Made by a program: the position numbers and the translations under genes. From contig JBBSJL010000011.1 of the NCBI GenBank assembly GCA_038257245.1, positions 1 through 29,065 of the forward strand: a stretch of 29,065 nucleotides of DNA. Reading direction: 5' to 3'. Shown piece after piece: positions 20,829 to 28,231 of the stretch; within the stretch, counting starts at the first letter, position 1; each line of letters starts with the position of its first letter. The notes below the pieces were generated by a model. That model did not search any database. It was not told the origin of the DNA and was given only the letters and a program-made list of their open reading frames with translations. This stretch comes from JAGQNP01 sp038257245. Its GTDB lineage: Bacteria; Patescibacteriota; Saccharimonadia; Saccharimonadales; JACQNP01.

Positions 20829-22111
20829 CTGTCGCTCGGTAGTGGGAACTTTAGAGCAAACTCTTGAACTTCTTTACTAAGTGTTTGTAACTTTTGGACA
20901 TCACCTTTGTTAACAATCGCCCGCTTCATCCATTCAGCAATCTGAACCATATCATTTTCCACTAAACCACGCGTGGTTATTGCTGGAGTCCCTAGCCGAA
21001 GCCCGCTTGGTCGGAATGGAGGCAGCGGATCATTGGGTATGGCATTACAGTTTGCTGTTAATCCAACTTCATCCAATATGTCTTGGGCCTCACGACCAGT
21101 AACGTCAAAACTCTTCATCATATCAACCTGTATTAGGTGATTGTCAGTCCCGTTTGTTACCAGTTTAAAACCACGTTTCATTAATTCGTCAGCTAGCTTC
21201 CTAGCATTTGAGATAATCTGAGCCGCATACGTCTTAAACTCTGGTTGTTGCGCCTCGTTGAAAGCAACTGCCTTAGCCGCAATAGTGTGCATATGTGGCC
21301 CACCCTGGAAACCAGGGAAAACTTCTCTATCAATTAGAGTTGGCAAGTTTTCTACAGTTTTTTCTGGAGCTTTTAGCGGATTCCCGACCTTACCTTTTGT
21401 AAGTACCATGCCACCGCGTGGCCCACGAAGTGTTTTATGCGTAGTTGTCGTTATGATGTGAAAACCAAAATCAAACGGATTAGGTAAGGCTTTGCCGACG
21501 ATTAGACCAGCAATGTGTGCCATGTCTGCCATAAGCACGGCATTGACCTCTTTAGCGATTTCGGCAAATTTAGCATAATCTAGGTTTCGGGGATAACCAG
21601 AAAAGCCAGCCAGTATTATCTTGGGCTTTTCCTTTTTAGCTACATCATACATTGCATCGTAGTCGATTTCACCAGTTTCTATATCTTTAATGCCATACCT
21701 AACAAAATTATATAGCTTAGCACTACTTGTTACGGGATGGCCGTGAGTAAGGTGCCCGCCATGGTCAAGTTTCATTGCCATAACTGTATCGCCTGGTTCA
21801 AGCCATGCTTGATAAACAGCAATGTTTGCTGGCGCACCCGAGTGTGGTTGGACATTAGCATGATCAGCATCAAATAACTGTTTAGCTCTATCGATAGCTA
21901 ACTGCTCTACTAGATCGGTGTTTTCTTGCCCACCATAGTATCTTTTACCTGGATAGCCTTCAGAATACTTATTAGTCATTACACTGCCGAGCGCATCTAA
22001 AACTTCGCGACTAACATAGTTTTCACTTGGAATGAGTTCTAGGCCTTTTCTCTGTCGTTGCTCTTCAGCAGCAATAATCTTCTGGACTTTAATGTCTTTC
22101 ATATTTAGCAC
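20825..22111 (-). CDS. glyA: Serine hydroxymethyltransferase
   Basis: 428 aa PLP enzyme converting Ser + THF to Gly + 5,10-methylene-THF. Motifs: ELIPSENYVSREV, NKYSEGYPGKRYYGG, NVQPHSGAPANIAVY, DHGGHLTHG, and the PLP-lysine segment TTTTHKTLRGPRGG. Full family length with normal C-terminus. It has a leader of about 50 nt: an extended -10 (TGA, TACAAT) lies at 22167-22172 on the reverse strand and GAGGTG sits upstream of the ATG. Supplies one-carbon units to FolD. Confidence 0.96.
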   Translation of the reverse strand: MLNMKDIKVQKIIAAEEQRQRKGLELIPSENYVSREVLDALGSVMTNKYSEGYPGKRYYGGQENTDLVEQLAIDRAKQLFDADHANVQPHSGAPANIAVYQAWLEPGDTVMAMKLDHGGHLTHGHPVTSSAKLYNFVRYGIKDIETGEIDYDAMYDVAKKEKPKIILAGFSGYPRNLDYAKFAEIAKEVNAVLMADMAHIAGLIVGKALPNPFDFGFHIITTTTHKTLRGPRGGMVLTKGKVGNPLKAPEKTVENLPTLIDREVFPGFQGGPHMHTIAAKAVAFNEAQQPEFKTYAAQIISNARKLADELMKRGFKLVTNGTDNHLIQVDMMKSFDVTGREAQDILDEVGLTANCNAIPNDPLPPFRPSGLRLGTPAITTRGLVENDMVQIAEWMKRAIVNKGDVQKLQTLSKEVQEFALKFPLPSDS

Positions 22112-22166
22112 CTCTAGTTTAGTTTACTTGCATTTAAAAAAACTGCCTGAGCTATATCATGCTCTT

Positions 22167-22172
22167 ATTGTA
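22167..22172 (-). promoter_or_regulatory. Extended -10 promoter of glyA
   Basis: Reverse-strand TGA then TACAAT. Divergent from the murA promoter; the leader contains a weak GAGC/GCTC hairpin followed by a T run, perhaps meaningless. Confidence 0.5.
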
Positions 22173-22199
22173 TCAGCTAAAAATCCGAGAAAAAATAAC

Positions 22200-22227
22200 T
22201 TGTGTTTAATATCGCAAGGGGTATAAT
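22200..22227 (+). promoter_or_regulatory. Promoter of HTH-murA
   Basis: -35 TTGTGT (22200-22205), 16-nt spacer, -10 TATAAT (22222-22227), then 9 nt to the ATG at 22237. Confidence 0.6.
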
Positions 22228-22236
22228 TTATTTCGC

Positions 22237-23760
22237 ATGACGACGACAAATGAAAAAATTGGGAACCTTATTTACCAGATCAGGCAAGAAAGAGGCTTTA
22301 CCCAGGCAGAGTTTGCTAGGCGCCTAGGTACTAGCCAGTCCGCAGTAAACCGAATGGAGCACGGGCGTCAAAACTTGAGCTTAGAAACTCTCGCACGAGT
22401 AAGTGACGTACTAAACAAACAGTTAATTACTATCGGCGGGGGTGGAATAAACTTACGGATCGAAGGTGGCCATGAACTTAGCGGCTCAGTAACACTAAAA
22501 CGAAGCAAGAATGCCGCAGTAGCACTACTCTGCGCAAGCTTGCTTAATCATGGGATAACCAGGTTCAAGTCTTTTCCTAAAATCGAAGAAGTTAATAGAA
22601 TCATCGAGGTACTCGAAAGTATAGGCGTAAAGATCCGATGGTCATCTAATAATGACCTGGAAATTCGAAGACCCGAGAAGTTAAACCTATCCAAAATTAA
22701 TGTTGCTTCGGCCAAGAAAACCCGCAGTGTATTGATGTTACTCGGTCCACTAATGCATGAGTTAAATTCATTCAAAATCCCGTATGCCGGTGGTTGCAAA
22801 TTAGGAGAGCGAACCATAACTCCGCATCTGTTTGCACTAGAAGAGTTTGGCCTAAGCATTGATGCAAAAACTGGATTTTACCAAGTTGAGGTGGACAAAA
22901 AAGCTCCTTCCGAACATGTGGTGTTGTATGAACAGGGCAACACCGTTACAAACAATGTATTGATGGCGGCGGCACGCACGAAAGGCATAACGACAATTCA
23001 AGGCGCCAGTGCTGATTATATGGTTCAGGACTTGTGTTTGTTCTTGAATAGACTAGGAGTTAAGACGAAAGATCTTAAAGCAACCAATATTGAGGTGCAC
23101 GGTGTTCCTTATATTAAAAAGAATATATCTTTTGCCCCTACCGAAGATCCGATAGAAGCTATGTTCTTCATATCTGCAGCCGTGACAACAAACTCAAAAT
23201 TAACAATTCGGCGAGTGCCGATTGATTGGATTGCACTTGAACTACTTAAATTAAAGAAAATGGGTTTGGTTTTCAAAACAAGCTCAAGATACAAATCCGA
23301 CAATGGCGCAATAGATTTGGTTGATATTAAGATTGAAAAGCATGATGGAAATCTTAAGGCGCCTATAGATAAACTGCACCCAAATCTTTGGCCAGGGCTT
23401 AACCCCGACTGCATACCGTATTTTGTACCGATTTGTGGAGTAGCCAAAGGTAGGACTCTAGTTCATGACTGGATGTTCGAAAATCGTGCAATATATTACA
23501 CAGAAATGACAAAAATAGGCATGAGTGTTGAACTTGCTGACCCGCATAGAATTTATATAAATGGGCCGACTAAATTCACTCCTGCGGATGTTGTCTGCCC
23601 TCCTGCTCTAAGGCCAGCTAGTTTACTGCTAATCGGTATGCTCAGCGCCAAGGGGACCAGCATACTACGTAATGTCTACACCATAAACCGTGGTTATGAA
23701 GATATCGCGGCTAGACTGAATGAATTAGGCGCCAAAATCACCGTTATTCACGAACTATAG
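22237..23760 (+). CDS. murA: UDP-GlcNAc 1-carboxyvinyltransferase with N-terminal XRE helix-turn-helix
   Basis: 507 aa. Residues 7-63 are an XRE-type HTH (LIYQIRQERGFTQAEFARRLG, TSQSAVNRMEHGRQNLSLETL). Residues 70-507 are an EPSP-synthase-fold MurA transferring enolpyruvate to UDP-GlcNAc: LKRSKNAAVALLCASLL with K91-N92, catalytic C187 in YAGGCKLGERT, PTEDPIEAMFF, PALRPA, INRGYEDIAARLNELGA. Key residues are intact, so it should be active and, with cysteine at 187, fosfomycin-sensitive in principle. The same HTH-MurA layout, including wording such as MVQDLCxFLxxLGV, is known to me from actinobacterial proteins. It is probably self- or pathway-regulating through the HTH. Confidence 0.92.
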   Translation: MTTTNEKIGNLIYQIRQERGFTQAEFARRLGTSQSAVNRMEHGRQNLSLETLARVSDVLNKQLITIGGGGINLRIEGGHELSGSVTLKRSKNAAVALLCASLLNHGITRFKSFPKIEEVNRIIEVLESIGVKIRWSSNNDLEIRRPEKLNLSKINVASAKKTRSVLMLLGPLMHELNSFKIPYAGGCKLGERTITPHLFALEEFGLSIDAKTGFYQVEVDKKAPSEHVVLYEQGNTVTNNVLMAAARTKGITTIQGASADYMVQDLCLFLNRLGVKTKDLKATNIEVHGVPYIKKNISFAPTEDPIEAMFFISAAVTTNSKLTIRRVPIDWIALELLKLKKMGLVFKTSSRYKSDNGAIDLVDIKIEKHDGNLKAPIDKLHPNLWPGLNPDCIPYFVPICGVAKGRTLVHDWMFENRAIYYTEMTKIGMSVELADPHRIYINGPTKFTPADVVCPPALRPASLLLIGMLSAKGTSILRNVYTINRGYEDIAARLNELGAKITVIHEL

Positions 23761-23770
23761 TACTTATGTT

Positions 23771-23848
23771 TGGGGCGAGTGATGGGGATCGAACCCACTA
23801 CCTCCGGAACCACAACCCGGCGCTCTAACCAGATGAGCTACACCCGCC
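23771..23848 (-). tRNA. tRNA-His(GTG)
   Basis: Anticodon loop TTGTGGT (anticodon GTG) between CCGGG and TCCGG. The acceptor GCGGGTG/CACTCGC is preceded by an encoded G-1 facing C73, the histidine identity pair. CCA encoded. A -10 TATAAT is at 23863-23868 on the reverse strand. Confidence 0.96.
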
Positions 23849-23885
23849 ACATAACAGGGGTGATTATATCGTTGTTTGTTTGATT

Positions 23886-24452
23886 TTACAAGCCTAGATG
23901 TTTTTGCAATAACGGTAAAAACTCTTTGACAGCCTTACTCCTGTGGCTTACGGCATCTTTTTCGACTGCAGTCATTTCTGCAAAAGTCTTATCTGAGCCT
24001 TCCGGTATAAAGCCAAAATCAAAGCCAAAGCCGTTTTCACCCCTGGGAGTAACACAAACACCACGGACTTCTGCGCTGATGGCAACAACAGATATACCGT
24101 CATAATAAGCAATTGAACATGCAACAAACGCTGGAGCGTTTTCCTGACCGGCCAATCTAACTAAACAATCATTACCTAAACCTTTAACAAAATACTTTAT
24201 TAACGGGCCTGGTAGACCATTTAGACGATCAATCCCCGCTGAAATATCTTCAACAATCACGGGTGTGTGTAGTTGTGCAAATGCCCGTTTTGCTTTATCT
24301 GTAACTATCGCCTTCGGATCCATACTTTGTATCTCATCAAGGTCAATATTATGAGACTCTATTTCTATGTTATTTGGTAGTAGCCTGTGCCACTCTTCTA
24401 GCTTGTGTTTGTTGCCTGTTACTAAAGTTATCTTATTGGTATATTTAGTCAT
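23886..24452 (-). CDS. rdgB: Non-canonical purine NTP pyrophosphatase (RdgB/HAM1)
   Basis: 188 aa. Cleaves ITP, XTP and dITP to monophosphates, cleaning the nucleotide pool. VTGNKHKLEEW at the start is the family signature for the nucleotide pocket. Then follow AKRAFAQLHTPVIVEDISAGIDRLNGLPGPLIKYF (the usual D-S/T-G-L-x-V-x-x-L-x-G-x-P-G region, here altered to EDISAGIDRLNGLPGP), GFGFDFGFIPEG and the C-terminal SHRSKAVKEF. Its start overlaps the 36-aa gene by 8 nt. tRNA-His follows downstream on the same strand with its own -10. Confidence 0.93.
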   Translation of the reverse strand: MTKYTNKITLVTGNKHKLEEWHRLLPNNIEIESHNIDLDEIQSMDPKAIVTDKAKRAFAQLHTPVIVEDISAGIDRLNGLPGPLIKYFVKGLGNDCLVRLAGQENAPAFVACSIAYYDGISVVAISAEVRGVCVTPRGENGFGFDFGFIPEGSDKTFAEMTAVEKDAVSHRSKAVKEFLPLLQKHLGL

Positions 24453-24555
24453 TAAAGAAAATTCCTAAACCAAATAACGCAACAGCACCCATAGCCATCC
24501 ATTTCAGTATATTGGTGTCTTTCTTCTCAGGATTATGTGATTGTTTTTCTGCCAT
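24445..24555 (-). CDS. 36-aa membrane protein upstream of rdgB
   Basis: Translation gives a polar charged head (MAEKQSHNPEKKDTNILKW) and one hydrophobic helix (MAMGAVALFGLGIFF), ending ND. ATG start with GAGG 6 nt upstream and a TATAAT -10 at 24593-24598 on the reverse strand. Its end overlaps rdgB by 8 nt, so it may couple rdgB translation. Single-pass small protein, function unknown. Confidence 0.5.
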   Translation of the reverse strand: MAEKQSHNPEKKDTNILKWMAMGAVALFGLGIFFND

Positions 24556-24589
24556 AAAAACCTCGTAGTTCCGCGAGCTGTTCGACGTT

Positions 24590-24603
24590 AGAATTATAAT
24601 TCT
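24590..24603. promoter_or_regulatory. Palindrome containing the -10 of the small gene/rdgB
   Basis: AGAATTATAATTCT, a perfect 14-bp palindrome carrying the reverse-strand TATAAT, at the 3' end of the metallo-hydrolase gene. Because it is symmetrical it also offers a plus-strand -10. AT-only core, so chance is possible. Confidence 0.35.
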
Positions 24604-25244
24604 TTTTGTACACCATTGTATAGTGGGGTGAAATCGACATTAAATTGGCCCAATACATCAGGTAGCCTGGAGTACATTGCATCGCGTGCGGCGTCGTTCC
24701 AATGCCAATCATGAAGAGGTAACACAACTTGTGGACGTTCGTCCATCGCTGCGATCATCTTAGAAAACCCGACTATAGATCCCCAAGGCCCACCGTTTAT
24801 TGCAGCGGCAACGTATTTAGCACCATGGCTACTCGTCAAGGTCTGACAATCGCCAGTTATAAGTAGCTCACCAAAAAGCAAAAAACTTGTATGATCGGGC
24901 TGTTGCCCAAACCAAGGAGCTAAATCCGCATGATCAGATTTGATAAATTCTATAAATTCGTCTTTGCTTGAGTCACGAGCCGTAATTCCCCAATCCGATA
25001 ACTGGCCTACGACATCTTTCGGTCCGTACCATTTGGAATTTGGAGATGTTTTATTTACCCTATCTGCAAAGTCTTCATTAAGATGATCGGGATGAGCATG
25101 CGTAATAACCACGCTGTCAATCCCACTAAAATCTGTGCTTTTCACTTTTCCATCTGCCCAACTATATACTCCTGGGTCAACTAAAATCTTCTTATTACTT
25201 GACTCGACCAGGATGCAAGAGTGTACTAATTTTGTAATTCTCAT
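24594..25244 (-). CDS. UlaG-like metal-dependent hydrolase (MBL fold), 216 aa
   Basis: Metallo-beta-lactamase fold of the UlaG/lactonase-like branch: VHSCILVESSNKKILVDPG at the start, the two-metal site THAHPDH (H49, H51, D53, H54), a later TGDC aspartate, and LPLHDWHWND supplying the last histidine. Cytosolic. The natural substrate of this group is generally unknown; some are L-ascorbate-6-P lactonases or phosphodiesterases. A -10 TATTCT with TGT lies 7 nt before the ATG. Confidence 0.88.
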   Translation of the reverse strand: MRITKLVHSCILVESSNKKILVDPGVYSWADGKVKSTDFSGIDSVVITHAHPDHLNEDFADRVNKTSPNSKWYGPKDVVGQLSDWGITARDSSKDEFIEFIKSDHADLAPWFGQQPDHTSFLLFGELLITGDCQTLTSSHGAKYVAAAINGGPWGSIVGFSKMIAAMDERPQVVLPLHDWHWNDAARDAMYSRLPDVLGQFNVDFTPLYNGVQKEL

Positions 25245-25251
25245 CTTATTA

Positions 25252-25257
25252 AGAATA
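25252..25257 (-). promoter_or_regulatory. Extended -10 of the MBL hydrolase gene
   Basis: Reverse-strand TATTCT with TGT upstream; 7-nt gap to the ATG. Confidence 0.45.
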
Positions 25258-25339
25258 ACAGATGGGCTAACTAGGGGGCTAGAACCAATTTATAAATTAA
25301 GGGTATACTGACACGCTCGGTGGGTTCTATCCCATACAT

Positions 25340-25416
25340 TGGTGCCCCGGGCAAGATTCGAACCTGCGACCTTGAGCTTAGAAGTCTCCTGCTCTATCCA
25401 GCTGAGCTACCGGGGC
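25340..25416 (-). tRNA. tRNA-Arg(TCT)
   Basis: Acceptor GCCCCGG/CCGGGGC, D-arm GCTC/GAGC, anticodon loop CTTCTAA (anticodon TCT), T-arm GCAGG/CTTGC, discriminator A and CCA. The anticodon stem GGAGA/GCTCA has only three Watson-Crick pairs, with G-A and A-G mismatches at its two ends. Confidence 0.93.
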
Positions 25417-25432
25417 GTACCTTGAAATTATT

Positions 25433-25507
25433 TGGTGCGGGTGGGCGGAATCGAACCGCCATCGCAAGTTTGGAAAACTTGTATATTAACCGTTATACGA
25501 CACCCGC
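25433..25507 (-). tRNA. tRNA-Gly(TCC)
   Basis: Acceptor GCGGGTG/CACCCGC, D-arm GTAT/ATAC, anticodon stem CAAGT/ACTTG with loop TTTCCAA (anticodon TCC), T-arm GGCGG/CCGCC, CCA encoded. 16 nt upstream of tRNA-Arg(TCT), likely one transcript. Confidence 0.96.
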
Positions 25508-25533
25508 ATTATAACAATTAGAGGAACTTGCAT

Positions 25534-25560
25534 ATTATAACAGATATAATCTGGTATAAT
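25534..25560. promoter_or_regulatory. Divergent promoters: tRNA-Gly/Arg and P-type ATPase
   Basis: Reverse-strand extended -10 (TGT, TATAAT) at 25534-25539 for the two tRNAs, and plus-strand TATAAT at 25555-25560 for the ATPase, whose leader of about 28 nt carries GGGAG at 25587-25591. Confidence 0.6.
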
Positions 25561-25595
25561 AATAGCAAAGTGGATAATGAATAATCGGGAGACAT

Positions 25596-27461
25596 ATGTT
25601 CAAGAAAATTAAGAATTTCACAAATGAGTACAAAGAACTTGCTTCTGTAATAATCGTATTCGTTATTAGCCTTGTATTAGATTTAGCTGGCTATGACACT
25701 GCTGCACACTTGATACTCGGTATTAGCGCTTTGGCCGCTAGCGTTCCCTTGGCATGGGGAATGATACAGACATTACGTTCAGGGATGTTCGGGGTAGATC
25801 TGCTGGCATTGACTGCGATAGTGACTTCAGTAATCTTAGGGGAATACTGGGCAGGAATAGTTATTGTTCTAATGTTAACTGGTGGTGAAGCTTTAGAAGA
25901 TTATGCTGCTGGCCGAGCAAAAACGGAACTAACGGAGCTAATCAAAAACAAACCTACCAAAGCTCATATTCTAAAGAGTAATAAGGTAGTCGATATTAAA
26001 GTTTCCGAAATACGCGTTGGTGACAAAATTGTCATATTACCTGGTGAAGTTGCCCCGGTTGATGGAACAATAATTGAAGGGTCTACTAGTTTCGACGAAT
26101 CTAGCCTGACAGGAGAAAGTTTACCCATCAATAAATCAATTGATGATGGCGTGTTGAGTGGCTCAATTAACTCTGAGGGCAAAGTAGTGATCAAGGCTAC
26201 AAATAGCGCCGAAGACAGTCAATATCAGCAAATCATTAAATTAGTTAAGTCTGCTTCATCGAGTCAATCACCTTTTGTACGATTAGCAGATAGATACAGC
26301 GTTCCATTTACCCTTATATCCTTCTTTATAGCAGGAACAGCTTGGGTAATGTCCGGTGATCCTACACGATTCTTAGAAGTGCTAGTAGTAGCTACTCCCT
26401 GTCCATTATTGCTTGGTGCACCAATAGCTTTGGTTTCTGGCATGAGTCGTTCCGCTAAGCATGGAATAATAGTTAAAAATGGTTCATCACTCGAAAGACT
26501 CGCAGAGGTTGAGACTATTGCCTTTGATAAAACGGGTACATTAACAATGGGTGAACCTAAAGTTGATAAAATTGTAACTTTTGGTAAAATCACAAAGTCA
26601 GAACTACTCGAGGTTACTGCTGCACTGTCTACGAATTCGACTCATATTCTTTCACGTTCGGTTGTAGAAACCGCCCTATCAAAGAAGCTAAGAATACCTA
26701 AGTCCAAAAACGTTACAGAAAAATCAGGCCAAGGACTTATTGGCAAAGCTAATGGAAGGCCAACCTTAGTGGGTAGGATCAGTATGCTAGAAGAATATAA
26801 TGTTGAGATACCTAAAGGTGTTAGTACTAAGTCTGTTGGGCAAACGGCTACTTATATAGCGGTAAATGGCCAGTTCGCAGGCTACATTACATTTGCAGAT
26901 CAGGTTAGAAAAGAGAGTAAACCTATGCTAAACGCCCTTAAGGCTTTTGGCATTAAACACACACTTATGGTGACTGGAGACAACCAAACAACTGCGAAAA
27001 GTATCGCCAGTAAGGTTGGAATCGAGCAAGTTGTCGCAAACTGTCTGCCTGCTGATAAAATTCACGCCATTGAAAAAGTCGAACACAAACCTGTCGCTTT
27101 TGTTGGTGATGGCGTTAATGACGCACCGGTACTAACCGCAGCTGATGTCGGTATTGCTTTAGGTGCTAAGGGCTCCACCGCAGCCAGTGAATCCGCTGAT
27201 GTAGTCATAATGCAAGATGACATCTCAAGAGTAGCAACTAGTGTAGGAATCGCTAGAGAAACGTTTAAAGTAGCGCGTCAAGCTATCATGATTGGTATCT
27301 TTATAAGTATTGGCCTTATGTTGATATTTTCTACTGGCAAGTTTAAGGCTGTGCATGGTGCTGCAATTCAAGAACTGGTAGACATTACGGTGATTCTTTA
27401 CGCACTTCGAGCACACGGGACCAAGAAATCAAACCTAGCCCTCCAATCAAAAATAGCCTAG
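25596..27461 (+). CDS. P1B-type heavy-metal transporting ATPase, 621 aa
   Basis: Membrane pump. There are hydrophobic helices at about 16-90. The actuator domain carries TGES (172-175). A helix with the metal-binding TPCP (267-270, VVATPCPLLLGAPIALVSG) precedes phospho-aspartate D311 in DKTGTLT, then TGDNQTTA and VGDGVNDAP. The last helices end VDITVILYALRA, a P1B trademark. There is no N-terminal metal-binding domain. The usual P1B Ser-x-His-Pro in the nucleotide domain reads STHILS, so the proline after the histidine is missing. TPC instead of CPC or SPC recalls subgroup P1B-5, for which Ni/Fe has been reported; the ion is uncertain. Convergent with the next gene (4-nt overlap). Confidence 0.92.
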   Translation: MFKKIKNFTNEYKELASVIIVFVISLVLDLAGYDTAAHLILGISALAASVPLAWGMIQTLRSGMFGVDLLALTAIVTSVILGEYWAGIVIVLMLTGGEALEDYAAGRAKTELTELIKNKPTKAHILKSNKVVDIKVSEIRVGDKIVILPGEVAPVDGTIIEGSTSFDESSLTGESLPINKSIDDGVLSGSINSEGKVVIKATNSAEDSQYQQIIKLVKSASSSQSPFVRLADRYSVPFTLISFFIAGTAWVMSGDPTRFLEVLVVATPCPLLLGAPIALVSGMSRSAKHGIIVKNGSSLERLAEVETIAFDKTGTLTMGEPKVDKIVTFGKITKSELLEVTAALSTNSTHILSRSVVETALSKKLRIPKSKNVTEKSGQGLIGKANGRPTLVGRISMLEEYNVEIPKGVSTKSVGQTATYIAVNGQFAGYITFADQVRKESKPMLNALKAFGIKHTLMVTGDNQTTAKSIASKVGIEQVVANCLPADKIHAIEKVEHKPVAFVGDGVNDAPVLTAADVGIALGAKGSTAASESADVVIMQDDISRVATSVGIARETFKVARQAIMIGIFISIGLMLIFSTGKFKAVHGAAIQELVDITVILYALRAHGTKKSNLALQSKIA

Positions 27462-28111
27462 ATATATATCTGGCTAATTACGTGCAGTGCACCAACTACA
27501 ACTAAAGGTACCGCTAGATTATCAATACCGTTAATAGCAATGTTTTCGGTTACAGTTGTGAGCAATGGAATCCACATTACTGCTAACCAAGCTTGATTAC
27601 TAAAGCCTGCGGGGCTAACAAGAATCAGCACTGCCATTATTGTTGCTGACGCTAGATAAAACGTTATGGATCCAACCAGTGTCTTATACTGCCCAAAAAC
27701 AATGTATCCTGTACTTTTACCGAACCTTGTTCCAACTATGGCTGCAAGCCCGTCGGCAATACTCATATGCAAGATTGCGGCCGCGAAAACCCACTCATTT
27801 GGAGCCAGGGTTGCTGTCAGGCCAATGCTAACAGCAAAAAACACTTCGCCCCAAGTCTTTCTAGTAACACTATGTACTGACCCAAAGACTTTCAGCCATT
27901 TTGAAAGTATTACTCCCAATAGCAAAACCGCGCTTAGTGCCTGTATTTGCTGAGTACTCAGGTAAAAGCCCCAACTAGCAATAAACGTGCCTGCCACAAT
28001 ATGCACAAATTTTCTAGAAATTTCGCCGTGAAGAATTTTATGCTTTAGCAAATACTCTGAAACCACCAATATTAAACCAACAATGCCTAGCGATACGACT
28101 GACAAAATCAT
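27458..28111 (-). CDS. Dolichol/phytol kinase-like membrane protein (CTP-dependent lipid kinase family), 217 aa
   Basis: About six hydrophobic segments. The family signature HGEISRKFVHIVAGT is at 28-42. The cytosolic catalytic segment IADGLAAIVGTRFGK, followed by KTLVGSITFY, matches the DGK1/SEC59/VTE5 and related bacterial group. ENIAINGIDNLAVPLVV near the C-terminus is also typical. Members phosphorylate polyprenols, phytol or diacylglycerol with CTP; the lipid here is unknown, perhaps for undecaprenol or membrane salvage. A -10 TAGAAT (28119-28124) lies 7 nt before the ATG. Confidence 0.85.
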   Translation of the reverse strand: MILSVVSLGIVGLILVVSEYLLKHKILHGEISRKFVHIVAGTFIASWGFYLSTQQIQALSAVLLLGVILSKWLKVFGSVHSVTRKTWGEVFFAVSIGLTATLAPNEWVFAAAILHMSIADGLAAIVGTRFGKSTGYIVFGQYKTLVGSITFYLASATIMAVLILVSPAGFSNQAWLAVMWIPLLTTVTENIAINGIDNLAVPLVVVGALHVISQIYI

Positions 28112-28231
28112 TATCTACATTCTAACTTAATCGTAAACTTGTTACCACGCATATTATATATTGTCTGTTGACGCCGTATGAATTTAGCGACTAACTACAA
28201 ACGCACACGTAATAGAAATGTGCTGTTTGAA

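Noticed and set aside
22112..22166. Riboswitch or attenuator in the glyA leader
   Set aside because: Only a 4-bp stem before a T run is visible; too weak, and no known glycine or THF riboswitch core is recognisable.
24533..24727. Reverse-strand 64-aa frame over the end of the MBL gene
   Set aside because: It is out of frame with the MBL hydrolase and conflicts with the 36-aa gene and promoter.
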